Below are positions 10,682 to 20,554 of a stretch of DNA of 64,000 nucleotides, one piece after another. The notes under the pieces were generated by a model that searched no databases, was not told the DNA's origin, and worked only from the letters and a program-made list of their open reading frames with translations. The position numbers and the translations under genes were made by a program. Where the stretch lies: contig JAJEKV010000074.1 of the NCBI GenBank assembly GCA_021234155.1, positions 768,154 through 832,153 on the forward strand, given 5' to 3'. How positions within the stretch are numbered: the stretch's first letter is position 1; every line of letters starts with the position of its first letter. This DNA is from Isoetes taiwanensis. Lineage: Eukaryota; Streptophyta; Lycopodiopsida; Isoetales; Isoetaceae.

Positions 10682-11091
10682 GCTCCAAAGACTTGCTTAG
10701 CTCTGCTGCCTACACTTGCAAATGATCTGCGAGGATGCTTACCAAGGATACATGCTTCACAAAGATCCGGGTCTGCCTTCATAGTTATCTTCATGCCATG
10801 AACCATGTTCTTCCGCTGCATAATTTTTAAAGCTTGAACATTAGCGTGACCGTACCTTTTGTGCCAAAGCAGCACTTTCTCCTTTTCTTTGGCTGATACT
10901 ACTAGGGCCTGATTTGGATCAGACACCTCCAGCTCATACAAATTTCCATGTCTTGAGCCCTTGGCCACTATATCCCCTTCAATCATCAAAGAAAACTTGC
11001 AGACCAGCATTTGCTGCACATGCAACTGACAAAAGGTTTTTTCGCAATTCCGGGACATGTAAGGTTTTTGGAAGCACCGTACTTTCACCAT
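10570..11091 (-). CDS. Copia protease C-terminus and GAG-pre-integrase zinc domain
   Basis: The frame contains LWHKRYGHANVQAL and CEACILGKHPRRSF, the His-His...Cys-Cys zinc-binding N-terminal domain of Copia integrases. Upstream, GNLYELEV marks the normal link from protease. It overlaps the Gag frame by about 110 bp in a different phase, which implies a small indel near 11000-11090. Confidence 0.8.
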   Translation of the reverse strand: MVKVRCFQKPYMSRNCEKTFCQLHVQQMLVCKFSLMIEGDIVAKGSRHGNLYELEVSDPNQALVVSAKEKEKVLLWHKRYGHANVQALKIMQRKNMVHGMKITMKADPDLCEACILGKHPRRSFASVGSRAKQVFGACPRIFVDQREGVGALVRQYISSRLLMILVGKQLSIF

Positions 11092-12256
11092 TCAAGAGGG
11101 TGAAATTATATTGACCACTTCCTTGCACTTGAATTTCACTGTAATCTCCCAATTGCACCAGACTTTTGTCATTTTGATAACTTGAGAATAGATCCCTATC
11201 CTTCAACATCACTGATGTGCATGCAGAGTCCACTGTAAGAACCTTCTTTCCAGCAACAGTACATGCACTTGTTTCCACAACAGAAGCCTCCCCTTTAATT
11301 CTGAGACTCCGGTCTGATCGGATCACAAGAGAAGCCTCTCCTTTGATGACTTGTGCCTCAACTAGGTGTGCTTTCTCTGATTTGTTCTTTCCCTCTGGAC
11401 AATCGGCTGCATAATGACCATATTCAAAACAGTTCCTGCATTGCCCTCTCTTGGCATAAACTTTCTTCGGACGTGCTCCTTTTGATCCGTCCATCTTCCC
11501 ATCTGATTGCTTTTTGTAATGAGGCTTCTTATCTTGCCTCCCTCGTGCAAGCATGGCTTGTGATGGCTTGGAATCCTCCACTTTGTCTTTCAAGCGCATC
11601 TCTTTCTGCAAAAGCTTAGAGACGGCATCATCCCATGAAAGACTACTTTGAGCTGTCAAGAAATCAACAAAGTTTTCCCATGAATTGGGAAGAGAAGCAT
11701 ATAACTGGAGCTTTTGTTGCCCCTCTGGAACTGCATACTTGGAATCTGCTGCTGCCAACATATCAAACATCTCCTTCATTTGATTTATGTGTGTATTCAG
11801 ATCAGCTCCTTCCACATACTTGCAATTCCTAATCTGTGTATACAAATGCATAACTTCACCTTCCGTTTTGGTGCCATACTTATCTTCAAGCCAAATCCAA
11901 AGAGAATAGCTGCCCTGATCCACATCTACTTGCATGACTATGGCTCTGGAAAGACACATACATATGCAAGCCATTGCTCTATTATCACGGCGCTGCCAAT
12001 CCTTTTGAAGCTTGATTTGAGCTGCTGTCCCAGCATTCTCTGGTTTAGTTTCAGACCCATCCACAATATCCCAGACATCCTCTGCCATTAGATATAACTT
12101 CATGGATTTCTTCCAGCCTTGAAACCCTTTGCCATCAAATATAGGTGGCTTCAGAATTGCTGATACAGATCTGGTCTCCATGACCTTCTCCTGCTCTGAT
12201 AAGTATTCTTCCAGAATTGTTCTCCCGAGTTCCTCTATTGTCGAACTTCCCTTCAC
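10979..12256 (-). CDS. Copia Gag and protease N-terminus
   Basis: A 425-aa frame. The Gag N-terminus has LKPPIFDGKGFQGWKKSM and VWDIVDGSE, followed by a long helical capsid-like part. A CCHC zinc knuckle (CRNCFEYGHYAADC) sits at about residues 273-286. The protease site follows as TVDSACTSVM (about 342-350), whereas most plant Copia elements have a DSGC/DSGA form followed by His. A hexapeptide IKGEAS occurs twice between knuckle and protease, a small internal duplication. The first Met (12256) lies 11 bp downstream of the PBS, the usual distance for a Gag start. Confidence 0.9.
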   Translation of the reverse strand: MKGSSTIEELGRTILEEYLSEQEKVMETRSVSAILKPPIFDGKGFQGWKKSMKLYLMAEDVWDIVDGSETKPENAGTAAQIKLQKDWQRRDNRAMACICMCLSRAIVMQVDVDQGSYSLWIWLEDKYGTKTEGEVMHLYTQIRNCKYVEGADLNTHINQMKEMFDMLAAADSKYAVPEGQQKLQLYASLPNSWENFVDFLTAQSSLSWDDAVSKLLQKEMRLKDKVEDSKPSQAMLARGRQDKKPHYKKQSDGKMDGSKGARPKKVYAKRGQCRNCFEYGHYAADCPEGKNKSEKAHLVEAQVIKGEASLVIRSDRSLRIKGEASVVETSACTVAGKKVLTVDSACTSVMLKDRDLFSSYQNDKSLVQLGDYSEIQVQGSGQYNFTLLNGESTVLPKTLHVPELRKNLLSVACAANAGLQVFFDD

Positions 12257-12266
12257 ATGCCAATAG

Positions 12267-12278
12267 GCTCTGATACCA
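12267..12278 (-). promoter_or_regulatory. Primer-binding site of the Copia element
   Basis: TGGTATCAGAGC on the minus strand abuts the 5' LTR end without spacer. It is the complement of the 3' end of initiator-Met tRNA and is the classical Copia primer site. Confidence 0.9.
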
Positions 12279-12569
12279 TGTTGGAAAACGTATCAGCTAT
12301 GGACTGATACAAACCTGCAGCACGGAGTGAGCCAAAGCGGAAGCAAGAATGGAAGAGACACAATAGGAATAGAATAGGAACAATCTGAATGTTCTCTGTA
12401 TTACATGTAATCTATAAGTACATGGAATGAATGGCACTGAAAGGCCAACAGCCGGAAACAGAAGGCCAAAGGCCAGAGATGTACATGATGTACTTCTAAT
12501 GTACTCTAATGTACATCAATATATCTAACGTACAGAAATGTACTCTAATGTACAGCTTGAATTCTAACA
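12279..12569 (-). repeat. Copia 5' LTR
   Basis: 291 bp, starting TGTTGG and ending CTAACA on the plus strand, hence TG...CA on both strands. It contains short direct repeats of TGTACTCTAATGTAC, which are palindromic and could be promoter elements. The LTR ends one base before the first ATG-containing repeat of the kinase gene. Confidence 0.88.
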
Positions 12570-12572
12570 GGT

Positions 12573-13106
12573 ATGGATCAGATTCAGATTCAGATGGATG
12601 AAGGTATGGATCAGATTCAGATTCAGATGGATGAAGTTATGGATCAGATCCCAGTGATGGATGAAATCCTCAAAATCGGGTTGTGGACTGGGTTTGAAGC
12701 TTTCTATTTTCAACTGTTGCAAAGCTTTAGACACATTAAAGTCCTTGTAAGCAATACTAAAGTAAATGTGCACCAATGTCAATTGCTCTCTGAGAGCTGC
12801 AACGTGCTTCGTAGCTGGTTAGAAATTTGCTTAAGTTTAGACAAGCAGATTAGAGAATCATTGTGTGGATTAATGGAATTAGTAAATATAGTGCAGAAAG
12901 CTAAGAATCTAATAGCAGAATGCACATATCTAGAGACCGCAGTGTTGGACAAAAGAGAAGAATTCGTTCTCTTATTTGATGGCATGGGTTTGTGGGTACG
13001 ATTAGTGAATGAGAATGCTATGCATGTATATGAAGGAGAGAACTCATCCATTAGAACTGCTCTTGATGAGATGCAGCAACTACAGACTAGGGAACTTCAA
13101 AGATGA
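12573..13106 (+). CDS. N-terminal helical domain of the plus-strand kinase gene
   Basis: The frame opens with two copies of an 11-residue repeat (MDQIQIQMDEG / MDQIQIQMDEV), encoded by a perfect 33-bp duplication, and then a shorter MDQIP...MDE. About 140 helical residues follow, matching the minus-strand homologue (QCQLLSESCNVLRSW, AKNLIAECTYLETAVLDKREEF). It ends in a stop at 13106 in a different frame from the kinase, so an intron or indel near 13080 is needed. Its start lies directly against the Copia LTR, so the original promoter was displaced or lies beyond the element. Confidence 0.6.
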   Translation: MDQIQIQMDEGMDQIQIQMDEVMDQIPVMDEILKIGLWTGFEAFYFQLLQSFRHIKVLVSNTKVNVHQCQLLSESCNVLRSWLEICLSLDKQIRESLCGLMELVNIVQKAKNLIAECTYLETAVLDKREEFVLLFDGMGLWVRLVNENAMHVYEGENSSIRTALDEMQQLQTRELQR

Positions 13107-13902
13107 AAGTGAAGAGGAGAAGTCCATTTGTGCTTGCCGGTTGTGGTCATTAGATATGGGTTCGGAAACTCGTTTGCTGTTGCATTTGCATTTGTCTTCA
13201 AGCAAACGAAACCCGAGTTACCTGACAAAGAAAGGTGAACCTCTTGGTAAAAGAGTCTACAAAGGCCAGTTCTTTGGCATGGAAGTGGCAGCCAAGGATT
13301 TCAAACTCAAAAGTTTGAATGCCAACTATCGAGAACAATTTGAAGCAATGATGGCAGTAAAACATCCCAACGTGTTGCAAATATTTGGGTGGTATAAAGA
13401 GAGACGCTCAGATTATTACTGCCTTACTGAACTCATGGAAACAGATCTGAAAGCCTATCTTGAGAGAAAAGAGCCATCTGGTCAGATGACAGCCATAGAT
13501 ATCATGTTACAGATTGCCAAAGCCATGTCCTATCTACACGGGAAAAATATTATTCACGGGAATCTTGCTCTATCAAATATCCTTGTGAATGTAAATAATA
13601 GTCATTTAGGGCCAATTCAATATTTTCTAGTCAAGGTTACTGGCCTTCGATTGTTAGGAAAATATGAGACCAGTGACGTAGAACTAGGTTACATGGCTCC
13701 AGAGATGTTTGTGCCTGGAATAAAATGGGATGAAAAGGTGGACGTGTACGCATTTGCAATCATATGTGCCGAAATTCTGAATAGGCAGGCGTATTGCATA
13801 ACTCCAGTGCAAAGGCAAATCCTATGGTGTTGTTTACAAAGGCAAATTGTTCGGATTGGATGTGGCCATAAAGCAGATATATGTGGATCCCGAACAATTT
13901 AA
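13009..13902 (+). CDS. Pseudokinase domain of the plus-strand gene
   Basis: From about residue 75 a kinase fold is evident: VYKGQFFGMEVAAKDF (the beta-3 Lys is kept), CLTELMETDLKAYLE, DIMLQIAKAMSYLH, the catalytic loop IIHGNLALSNIL, then GYMAPEMF and KVDVYAFAIICAEIL. HRD is replaced by HGN and DFG by TGL, so phosphotransfer is unlikely although ATP binding could persist. The C-lobe is cut after helix F and the frame then runs into out-of-phase sequence of the next kinase. The first ~70 residues overlap the upstream frame and are not trustworthy. Confidence 0.72.
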   Translation: MRMLCMYMKERTHPLELLLMRCSNYRLGNFKDESEEEKSICACRLWSLDMGSETRLLLHLHLSSSKRNPSYLTKKGEPLGKRVYKGQFFGMEVAAKDFKLKSLNANYREQFEAMMAVKHPNVLQIFGWYKERRSDYYCLTELMETDLKAYLERKEPSGQMTAIDIMLQIAKAMSYLHGKNIIHGNLALSNILVNVNNSHLGPIQYFLVKVTGLRLLGKYETSDVELGYMAPEMFVPGIKWDEKVDVYAFAIICAEILNRQAYCITPVQRQILWCCLQRQIVRIGCGHKADICGSRTI

Positions 13903-14518
13903 TAGGGGTTGTCAAGCAGAATGTGAAATAATGGGTGAAATTGCTAGAAATCATCCACATCTTCTACAAATGATTGGCTACTACAGGCAAGAAAACCAGC
14001 TTTGCTGTGTGACAGAACTCATGAATACAGATTTGAAAAAGCTTATCCAGGACCAGGAAAAAAAAAACGTTGTCTCCCTTTAATAACGGCCATAGAGGTC
14101 ATGTCACAGATTGCCAGGGCCATGTCCTACTTACATAGCCGGGAGATTGTGCATCGTGATCTAAAGCTAGCAAATATACTTGTGAACGAGAGGAAGGAAC
14201 CGTATTATCTTCAAATCAAGGTTGCCGATTTTGGATTAGCAAGAATTTCCGCTCCTCATATGACAAGAGAAGCAGGGACCCCATTATATTCGGCTCCCGA
14301 GGTATCTACTGGTGAATACGATAGGAAGGCCGATGTGTACTCATTTGACATCACTTCCAGACCCAGATTTACTGTCCCCATATCCAGCAATATTACGAGA
14401 ACTAATCAAAGACTGCTGGAAACCAGTTCCTCGAGAGCGGCCTGATTTCAACACTATATGCAAACTTTTGGAGAGTCTAAAAAAGGGTATGTACCCTTTA
14501 CTTACATTATGGAATTGA
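13816..14518 (+). pseudogene. Second kinase domain, catalytic residues intact but frameshifted
   Basis: The glycine loop GKSYGVVYKGKLFG begins at about 13816. It is followed by VAIKQI (ATP-anchoring Lys), CVTELMNTDLKKLIQ, QIARAMSYLHSREIVHRDLKLANIL (catalytic Asp), VADFGLAR (DFG) and PLYSAPEV. The frame shifts once in the A10 run 14058-14067 and again near 14340-14350, where the normal helix E/F part is missing. It resumes with LIKDCWKPVPRERPDF and ends at 14518. HRDLKLAN is closest to tyrosine-kinase-like Ser/Thr kinases. Confidence 0.75.
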
Positions 14519-16965
14519 TATGTAACTAAGAACATATGGAAAGTGAGAGAGAAATTATATAAACTGGGTTGTCCCACTACATGGTTGCGCTAACAAGAAA
14601 ACATGATGTGGCCAGATTGATAATTCATGTGTTACTTCATTCCCCGTGTGTCATAGATGATTATGTAGAGAGGGCATTAACCATATTGTTTCCATACTTT
14701 TCAGAATAAATAATGCAAGACATGGAGGCTTTGCCGATGTCCTAAATTGATGCAATCTCTTGGTTATCAACTGTATGCCCCACACCATTCTCTAAGAAGG
14801 TTATTTTTAATGTGAATCATTAGCTATTATCCTACAATTTGGAATTGTCATAATCCCACTACATGAATGATTTGTGCATTGTGTTAGGTAAGTTGATAAG
14901 CAAAAGTAAACTATAAGTCACACCTCTTTGAGTATTGTCTCATAGACTAGTTGATCTCCCCTAGACATTAACAGTTTTCATTTATTTATAGACAAATCCT
15001 TTATTTGTGGACCTTTTTCGAGTTGGACACTTACAATGTGTTTTTTCTTCATCAGTTACAATAGCTACTGTGATATGCTTGGGGATATTATCTCCTTTGG
15101 CAATTTCATCTTGTTGTTGGGAGCCCAACCAAAATTCATGGTATTTATACAACTGTGGTCACAATTATTATCATTTTTTTTTTTTGTGAAAACGAGTATA
15201 TTTTTATATTTTAGTACAATGTTTCAATACAAGAATAAAATTACTACAGGAAACACCTTTATTTTGTGTTTGAGATAAAGCCCATAAATTGCTCTGATAG
15301 GTGTTAACCTTAAAAAATTCATAGTAATCCATCCGCATTGTATTATTGTCTAAAAAATGATGGCCCAACATAGCCAAGACGGCGTCGAAATAATATCTAT
15401 TATAATGGAGAATAAGAAGGCCACAAAATTGAAGAATCCACGAGTTTGCTGATGCATTGTCGAGGCAACCTTGCTTTGCATTACAATCTCCCCAGCTCTG
15501 CAATGATAAGAAGATTTAAGAACAATGCCCATTCCTTTGGGAGCTCATCCCTAGGTAGACTTAATAAAAACAACACTATCCAATGCCAAAATTGCCATTG
15601 AAAAGAACAAATTTAAAAACTTCCAACAGATCTTTTCTTCTACTTCTTCTGGTAAACTGAGATCTCTAGCCCTGCTAGCTTAAAAATCATTGGATTTTCT
15701 CTCTATATGTCCGTTGTACTATAGCGCCTGGATCCGTTTAATTTTTTTCATCATTTTTCGGTCACAATCATTGGCAGGCCTTCACTTCATCTTGCAACAA
15801 TTTCCACAGTTGGTTGGATGCTTTTGATTTCGTGCAAGAATATGTTTCCATCAAAAAATCTTGATGGTTTTACAGTTATCAAGCTTGTCATCCATTTTGT
15901 GGTCCTTCAATTCTTCTTGGGGAAAATACATACTAGGTCTAATTAAGAGAAACGTACTGGGCAAAACTAAATGTTTTTTTGCTATTACTTGTGGTAAATA
16001 TAAACCACAAAATCAGCATTCAATTAAATTGGGATTATCTCCTAATATTGGAAAGCTCGGTCACTGTTACTTTTTTTTTTGGCTAATATGAATTTACATC
16101 TCTTATGGCATTAACTTATGATAGCACTTTATGATTGCACTAATAATAGAAAATATTTTACATATCTATCTTTTGTTTATGTTGCTAGTTATTCTATTCT
16201 ATTCTCTAAAGACAGTCCCACATATAGCATAGCTTTCTTCCTCACATCCAATGGTATTGTAACCCTACCATTTGCCTTTAGCAACCTTTAGGGTCCATCA
16301 GTACAAAATAGTGTCCATATCAAGCCATTGATCCTCTTCACTAGGGTTTCTTTTCCACTTTCTTGTCTAACAATCTCTATATCTTGTTTCTTTTGCTACA
16401 CAAGAAGAGACTCATACTTGAATCTTAAATAGATGGCTTCTAACCATATAAACAAAATGGATTAGCCCAGATTTTAGAAGCTGCACAACATAGCTCAATA
16501 TTAGCAAACTCTGCTCATTTGAAAGTACATGATTTGAAGCTATGTTTGGAGGGCTACAGTAAAAATGCATCAACTAGCAGTAGGGCAGGCTTGGAGCAAA
16601 GGGTTCGGTTGGATTTGGTGGTAGGGTTAGGATGTTCCGCTACAGATGTTGTCTTATGTTTTAGTAGGTTCATGACAAATGTTGTACAATATCATAGGGT
16701 CAATGTATCACTTTTATTTCTATTTGTTTCAAAAGTTTCAAATACCTAAAGCTACTTTTGCATATGTCCAATTAAATGGAAATATGTAGAATGCAATATC
16801 AAATAAATACCTATTTTATAAATTGCATAATCTTGCACATGCAACAAACTATGATAGTGCAATGAATATGTCAAAATGTAATCATACAAAAGCACAATTA
16901 AGAAGTTTAAGTTGGTATTTATTTGCAAAGTAAACTTGCCATCTTATTTGCGAATGATCTATTTT
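14519..16965. other. Intergenic, no gene recognised
   Basis: AT-rich sequence with short random frames only. No transposon ends or domains were recognised. Confidence 0.5.
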
Positions 16966-17757
16966 TAGAATAGAATAGAATAGATTTTTTATCGTCCACG
17001 GAGACCAATTGGTCTATGGGACCCAAACAAAAAGAGAGCGGCAAGTGTATTACTGTCAGGATTAAAAAACCCCTGCCCCGAAGGGTTTTCGAGGGAAAAC
17101 CCTTAGCAGTAATAAGTATGTTGATGCACTGTACAGTTGTATGGGACAATTCCATACTACCCCGGAGGACACAACTGAGTTCGTGTATCCATAACCTCCT
17201 GGAGGTATGACCCCAACAAGCCCATGGAGGCCGTATTCAATAACTCATGCAACGGCTGGTCAGGCACAACTAACCGAACATAACGTGCCTAGATATGGGC
17301 AAACACTGGGCAAATCTGAAGGGCATGACATTCATCTTCAATGGCGCCCTGGTGGCAACATTGACAAAGCCTATTCTCCCGTGCTTCATGAGTCCATCCC
17401 CGTATCTCAATGCGGAGACGATATGCACCCGTGCAAATGAAGGTTATAAGTCTGCGCTTCTTCATGGGCAAATGGGTGCGCAGGTACTGGTGCGGGCCTC
17501 TCATGAGCGCAGTGTGCCATCTTAACGTGTGTCAGAGCATCTGCATCCCAGAGCTTGCCAAGGAAGCTAGCATCTAGGTACAGCTTTAGTGCATTGTGAT
17601 CCTTTTCTGTCCGTACCTGCATGCATCTGTATGCTTGTAGATCCCAATGTGAGAACCACTGAGCTTGCTTGTCCTCCCAGCAGGCTTTGAGCCATTGGGG
17701 ACCCATTGTTACGGCCAAAGCAAGATTGGGCAAACGTGTATCACCCATATCGACCAC
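16966..17757 (-). mobile_element. LINE 3' fragment (C-terminus, 3' UTR and pentanucleotide tail)
   Basis: Two minus-strand frames (17757-17407 and 17504-17289) join, after one frame change, into the C-terminal part of a plant non-LTR retrotransposon. It has LRIEIRGWTHEARENRLCQCC followed by EDECHALQICP, the CC-H-C cluster at the end of LINE reverse transcriptases. A GACCAATTGGTC-containing 3' UTR end and an AGAAT/TTCTA pentamer tail (16966-16984) follow. The same 3' end occurs on the plus strand at 63852-63926. RT and endonuclease are absent, consistent with 5' truncation. Confidence 0.72.
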
Positions 17758-18609
17758 CTTCTAGAAGAGAGTTTCATAAGTCTCCTACATATCCATGTCA
17801 AAGAAACCTTCCGCCCCATCTTTGCTTTTAATAAATTGAACTTTAGTTTCAAGGTGATATATGTAGCACAATAACAGGGGGTTCCAGGGGGATTTGGTAT
17901 GGATGTAAAGATAAAGTATTCTTGAAATTATAGACCATATCCCTAAAACAATTGAATGGGTTGTTCTAAGAAAAAAAAAAAACATAGATTTAAGATGAAA
18001 AATAATCATGTTAGCTCACTAGTTATATTGGTTAGAGTAGTTTTATTAGGATATTGGGTTATTTTTGTAGAAGTTCGAGCCCCCATATTTCATATTCTAA
18101 GAACCTTAGGCGAAGCCATATAGAGGCTCGATATTCTGTCAAACCCTTAGACAAACTCGCATTTCATACTTCTAAATGATAGGAGCCCCCAATCATAAAT
18201 GACCATAAGCGAAACGAGAGGTGCCCAGAGGCTCTAACATACGGTCTGCGCCATTGGATCGACGGATCCGACGACTATGGTACTCCTGTATGCATATCGT
18301 TTAAAAAAATATCAACTTAGAAAACCTACCTATGCTGAAGAGCATCCTTCCTTGAATCGTTCCATGACATAAGTGCAGCAATAAAAGTTTCAATAAAGCT
18401 CCAATGGATTCTCTAGAAAATTCTACACCATCTGATACTTCCAACAACAAACCATAAGCAGATGCCAATCTATGAATTGTTCAATCATTCTCAATCTAGG
18501 TCTAGCATGGGTCTCTATCTACAAGGTTTTTTTATTTTGTACAACGAGCCACAACTTTTGAAGCAGACCATCTCTCTTTCCCTAAGCATGATTAAGAGGC
18601 CGCCTAAAA
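17758..18609. other. No gene recognised
   Basis: Short frames only. A possible 5' exon beginning ATGGATTCTCTAGAAAATTC near 18408 cannot be confirmed. Confidence 0.4.
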
Positions 18610-18858
18610 ATGAAGATGGAATCAGGGTTTTTGTACACTGCGCACGTGGCAATACTCAAGCAGAGAATGCGACAAAATCTGCATGCCCACGTGTTGCCAC
18701 CTGTTGTAATGGTGGACAGAACACAAGTCCAAGAGCTAAAACATTACAGAAAAGCAGAATTCGAGGACTACACTTACTATGTTCTCAGTGGTACACACAG
18801 CTACAAGGCTAGGAAGGAACTGTCGAAAGAAGAAAGCAGAAATGAGTTTGGAGGATAG
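18610..18858 (+). CDS. ParB-like domain, putative exon
   Basis: The 82-aa frame contains PPVVMVDRTQVQEL and, after about 20 residues, YYVLSGTHSYKARKEL. The layout (hydrophobic strand plus VD, then V-x-G-x-H-x-x-x-A) is that of the ParB/sulfiredoxin-like fold, whose usual signature is GxHRxxA. In bacteria, phages and some mobile elements this domain is often found N-terminal to DNA methyltransferases. Methyltransferase-like exons lie 2-3 kb downstream on the same strand. The assignment rests on motif reading alone; the Arg of GxHR is Ser here. Confidence 0.42.
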   Translation: MKMESGFLYTAHVAILKQRMRQNLHAHVLPPVVMVDRTQVQELKHYRKAEFEDYTYYVLSGTHSYKARKELSKEESRNEFGG

Positions 18859-19075
18859 GCTCATATTTATGTGTCACAGAGTTTTCCTGAGCTACAACTC
18901 TAACAAGAAGCCACACATGGTTGTTAAACAGTACGATAACTACTTCTAGCTTGCTTTCAGAGACGACCAAATAAGCACAATAATTCTCAACCTTTAAATG
19001 CTTTTTCTATGTGTAGAGGTCTCGACGTCTAGTCTAGATTAAGGTCTAGATTAAACTAGAAAGTGACGGGCCTCC

Positions 19076-19262
19076 GGTATAAATTTATACCGTTCGAGGT
19101 TTTTGGTATAAATTTATACCGTTAGAGGCTTTCACTCTCAATTTACACTGCTTGAATCTTTCGATATAAATTTATATCGTGTCAGGGAACGGTATAAATT
19201 TATGCCCCAGCATGGAGTGGTATAAATTTATGCCGCTGCATGGACCGGTATAAATTTATACC
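19076..19262. repeat. Array of 16-bp palindromes, about 28-bp period
   Basis: Six copies of GGTATAAATTTATACC or a one- to two-base variant start at 19076, 19105, 19163, 19191, 19219 and 19247. Spacings are 29, 58, 28, 28 and 28 bp; a decayed copy (CTCAATTTACACTG) lies in the double-length gap. Each copy is self-complementary, as expected for a dimeric DNA-binding protein. The spacer sequences differ from each other, so only the palindrome and the period are conserved. Confidence 0.9.
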
Positions 19263-19280
19263 ACCTGACTCTATCTCTAG

Positions 19281-19434
19281 CATTAGTTGACGCGGAACAG
19301 GACTTTAGGATAAGCTACTTGTATTACAACTGGCAACAGATGTGGGAGTTACAAGAAAGAATTTTTTCCAGCAGTCATACTCTTGGAGAAGAAACACTCT
19401 TGCTTTTTTCCCGACTGCACGAGGTCGTGATTGG
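19281..19434 (+). CDS. Putative internal exon of the ParB/methyltransferase gene
   Basis: The open stretch has coding-like composition (ISYLYYNWQQMWELQERIF...TLLLFSRLHEVVI) and ends at a good donor site, G|GTAAGA at 19434/19435. The acceptor is uncertain; CTCTAG at 19275-19280 is one option. No domain is recognised. Its position, after the ParB-like exon and before the methyltransferase exons, is the only reason to place it in that gene. Confidence 0.35.
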
Positions 19435-20554
19435 GTAAGAAATGGTTTCTGTGTTCTTGCCATTTGGTTGGTGTCTTGATCAGCTTAGCTTAGCATTTGC
19501 TTAGATCCTTTTTCAGCTAAGAGCCCAGGTTCTTTAGTTTGTTTTATGGGTCTCATCCATTGGCTAATGCTAAGGCATAGAAATAATACCTAGCTTAGGT
19601 TTTTCAGATCTGACTAGCTCGTAGTCTTGCTCTTGGAAAACTCTTTGTGTTGCACTCAAAGAGTTTATCTGCACTCATTGCAGCACATGGCTATTTAGTA
19701 GTGTCTGCACTCATTGCAGAAGATGTACTGGTTTCTTGGCAGTCTCAGACATAGAGCAGTTCATCTTATGTGTTGCTAGCCACAATACTATGTGTGAGCT
19801 AAAGATTCGTTCCCCTCTTCCATCCTAGCTGTAATGGAGGTGTGGTGAAGCAATCTTGTAGGGAGAAACATAGGTTATAGGACTGGAGGCCCGTGATCTT
19901 GGGAACTCGCCTTGTGTTGGTTTGGTTTGCCATGCCTCTATGGGGTTGCAGCACCTTGCTTGAGAAAGATGGAAGGCAATATCTTCTGAAAATAAAGAGG
20001 CCCCTCCCATAGTGGTTGTGGTTGTAGAGAAATATGCTCATTTTTCTTCTCAGCTTGTACTTGGAACTAGGTGTACACGAACTGTAGTACTCTTGCTTTA
20101 ATGAAGAGGTTGAGGCTGCTATTATAATGGAGTCTGGGACTACTATATGTTGGTGGAACTCTGGTTTGATCCTCTATAGTACTAAGTTTGTGGGAAGAGC
20201 GAAACTTTTCTTAGTACAAACTTGGATTTTCACACTCAATATCTTTCGATTTGAATTTCAGGGTGGTGATACTATCCTTTGGAAGAGGATCATAGCTGTT
20301 GTAGTACTATGAGCAGGGGAAGAGGATGGATCAGCTGGACCTCCTACCTAATATGGACTTCCATTGCCTATGACGAGTCTGCTCCTCTAGTAAATCATTC
20401 GGGCTGTTCTTCATGATCAAGAGTAGTAGTTTTGAGGGGCTCTATAGTCATAAGCATCTTTCCATAGTAGTTGAAGCATGTGGGAAGATGGTAATGCCTT
20501 ACACTACTGTGGAGGCTGAGAAGGGGATATGCCCATATCTATGTTGACCTCTAC
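19435..20554. other. Presumed intronic or unassigned
   Basis: No domain recognised. Repeated CTCATTGCAG motifs near 19640-19720 are present. A methyltransferase motif IV (DPPY or similar) would be expected here but was not found. Confidence 0.4.

Larger units (their letters stand above)
7814..12569 (-). mobile_element. Ty1/copia LTR retrotransposon, nearly complete
   Basis: The element runs right to left: 5' LTR 12279-12569, PBS 12267-12278, Gag-protease, integrase, reverse transcriptase, RNase H, polypurine tract 8101-8109 and 3' LTR 7814-8100. The Gag, integrase, RT, RNase H order is that of Copia. Gag-protease and RT are long open frames, while integrase and RNase H are split by frame changes. 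No 5-bp target-site duplication was found (ATGAT on the left, GGTAT on the right). The right LTR abuts the start of a kinase gene copy. Confidence 0.92.
12570..14518 (+). pseudogene. Tandem pseudokinase-kinase gene with N-terminal helical domain
   Basis: The order is helical domain (12573-13106), pseudokinase (13009-13902) and an apparently catalytic kinase domain (13816-14518). It is homologous to the minus-strand locus at 976-2830. Frame changes lie at about 13080, 13800, the ten-A run at 14058-14067 and about 14340. The last two remove part of helices E-F. Domain logic resembles pairs in which a dead kinase regulates a live one. The retained active-site residues of the second domain suggest it was functional recently. 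Confidence 0.72.

Noticed and set aside
9448-12091. Plus-strand frames across the Copia element
   Set aside because: They are antisense shadows of the Gag, integrase and RT frames.
7809-12574. Target-site duplication of the Copia element
   Set aside because: Flanking pentamers ATGAT and GGTAT do not match; either the edges have mutated or recombination joined two elements.
19076-19262. Regularly spaced repeats resembling a CRISPR array
   Set aside because: Repeats are short perfect palindromes with 12-14 bp spacers in a plant nuclear context with no cas genes; a protein-binding array fits better.
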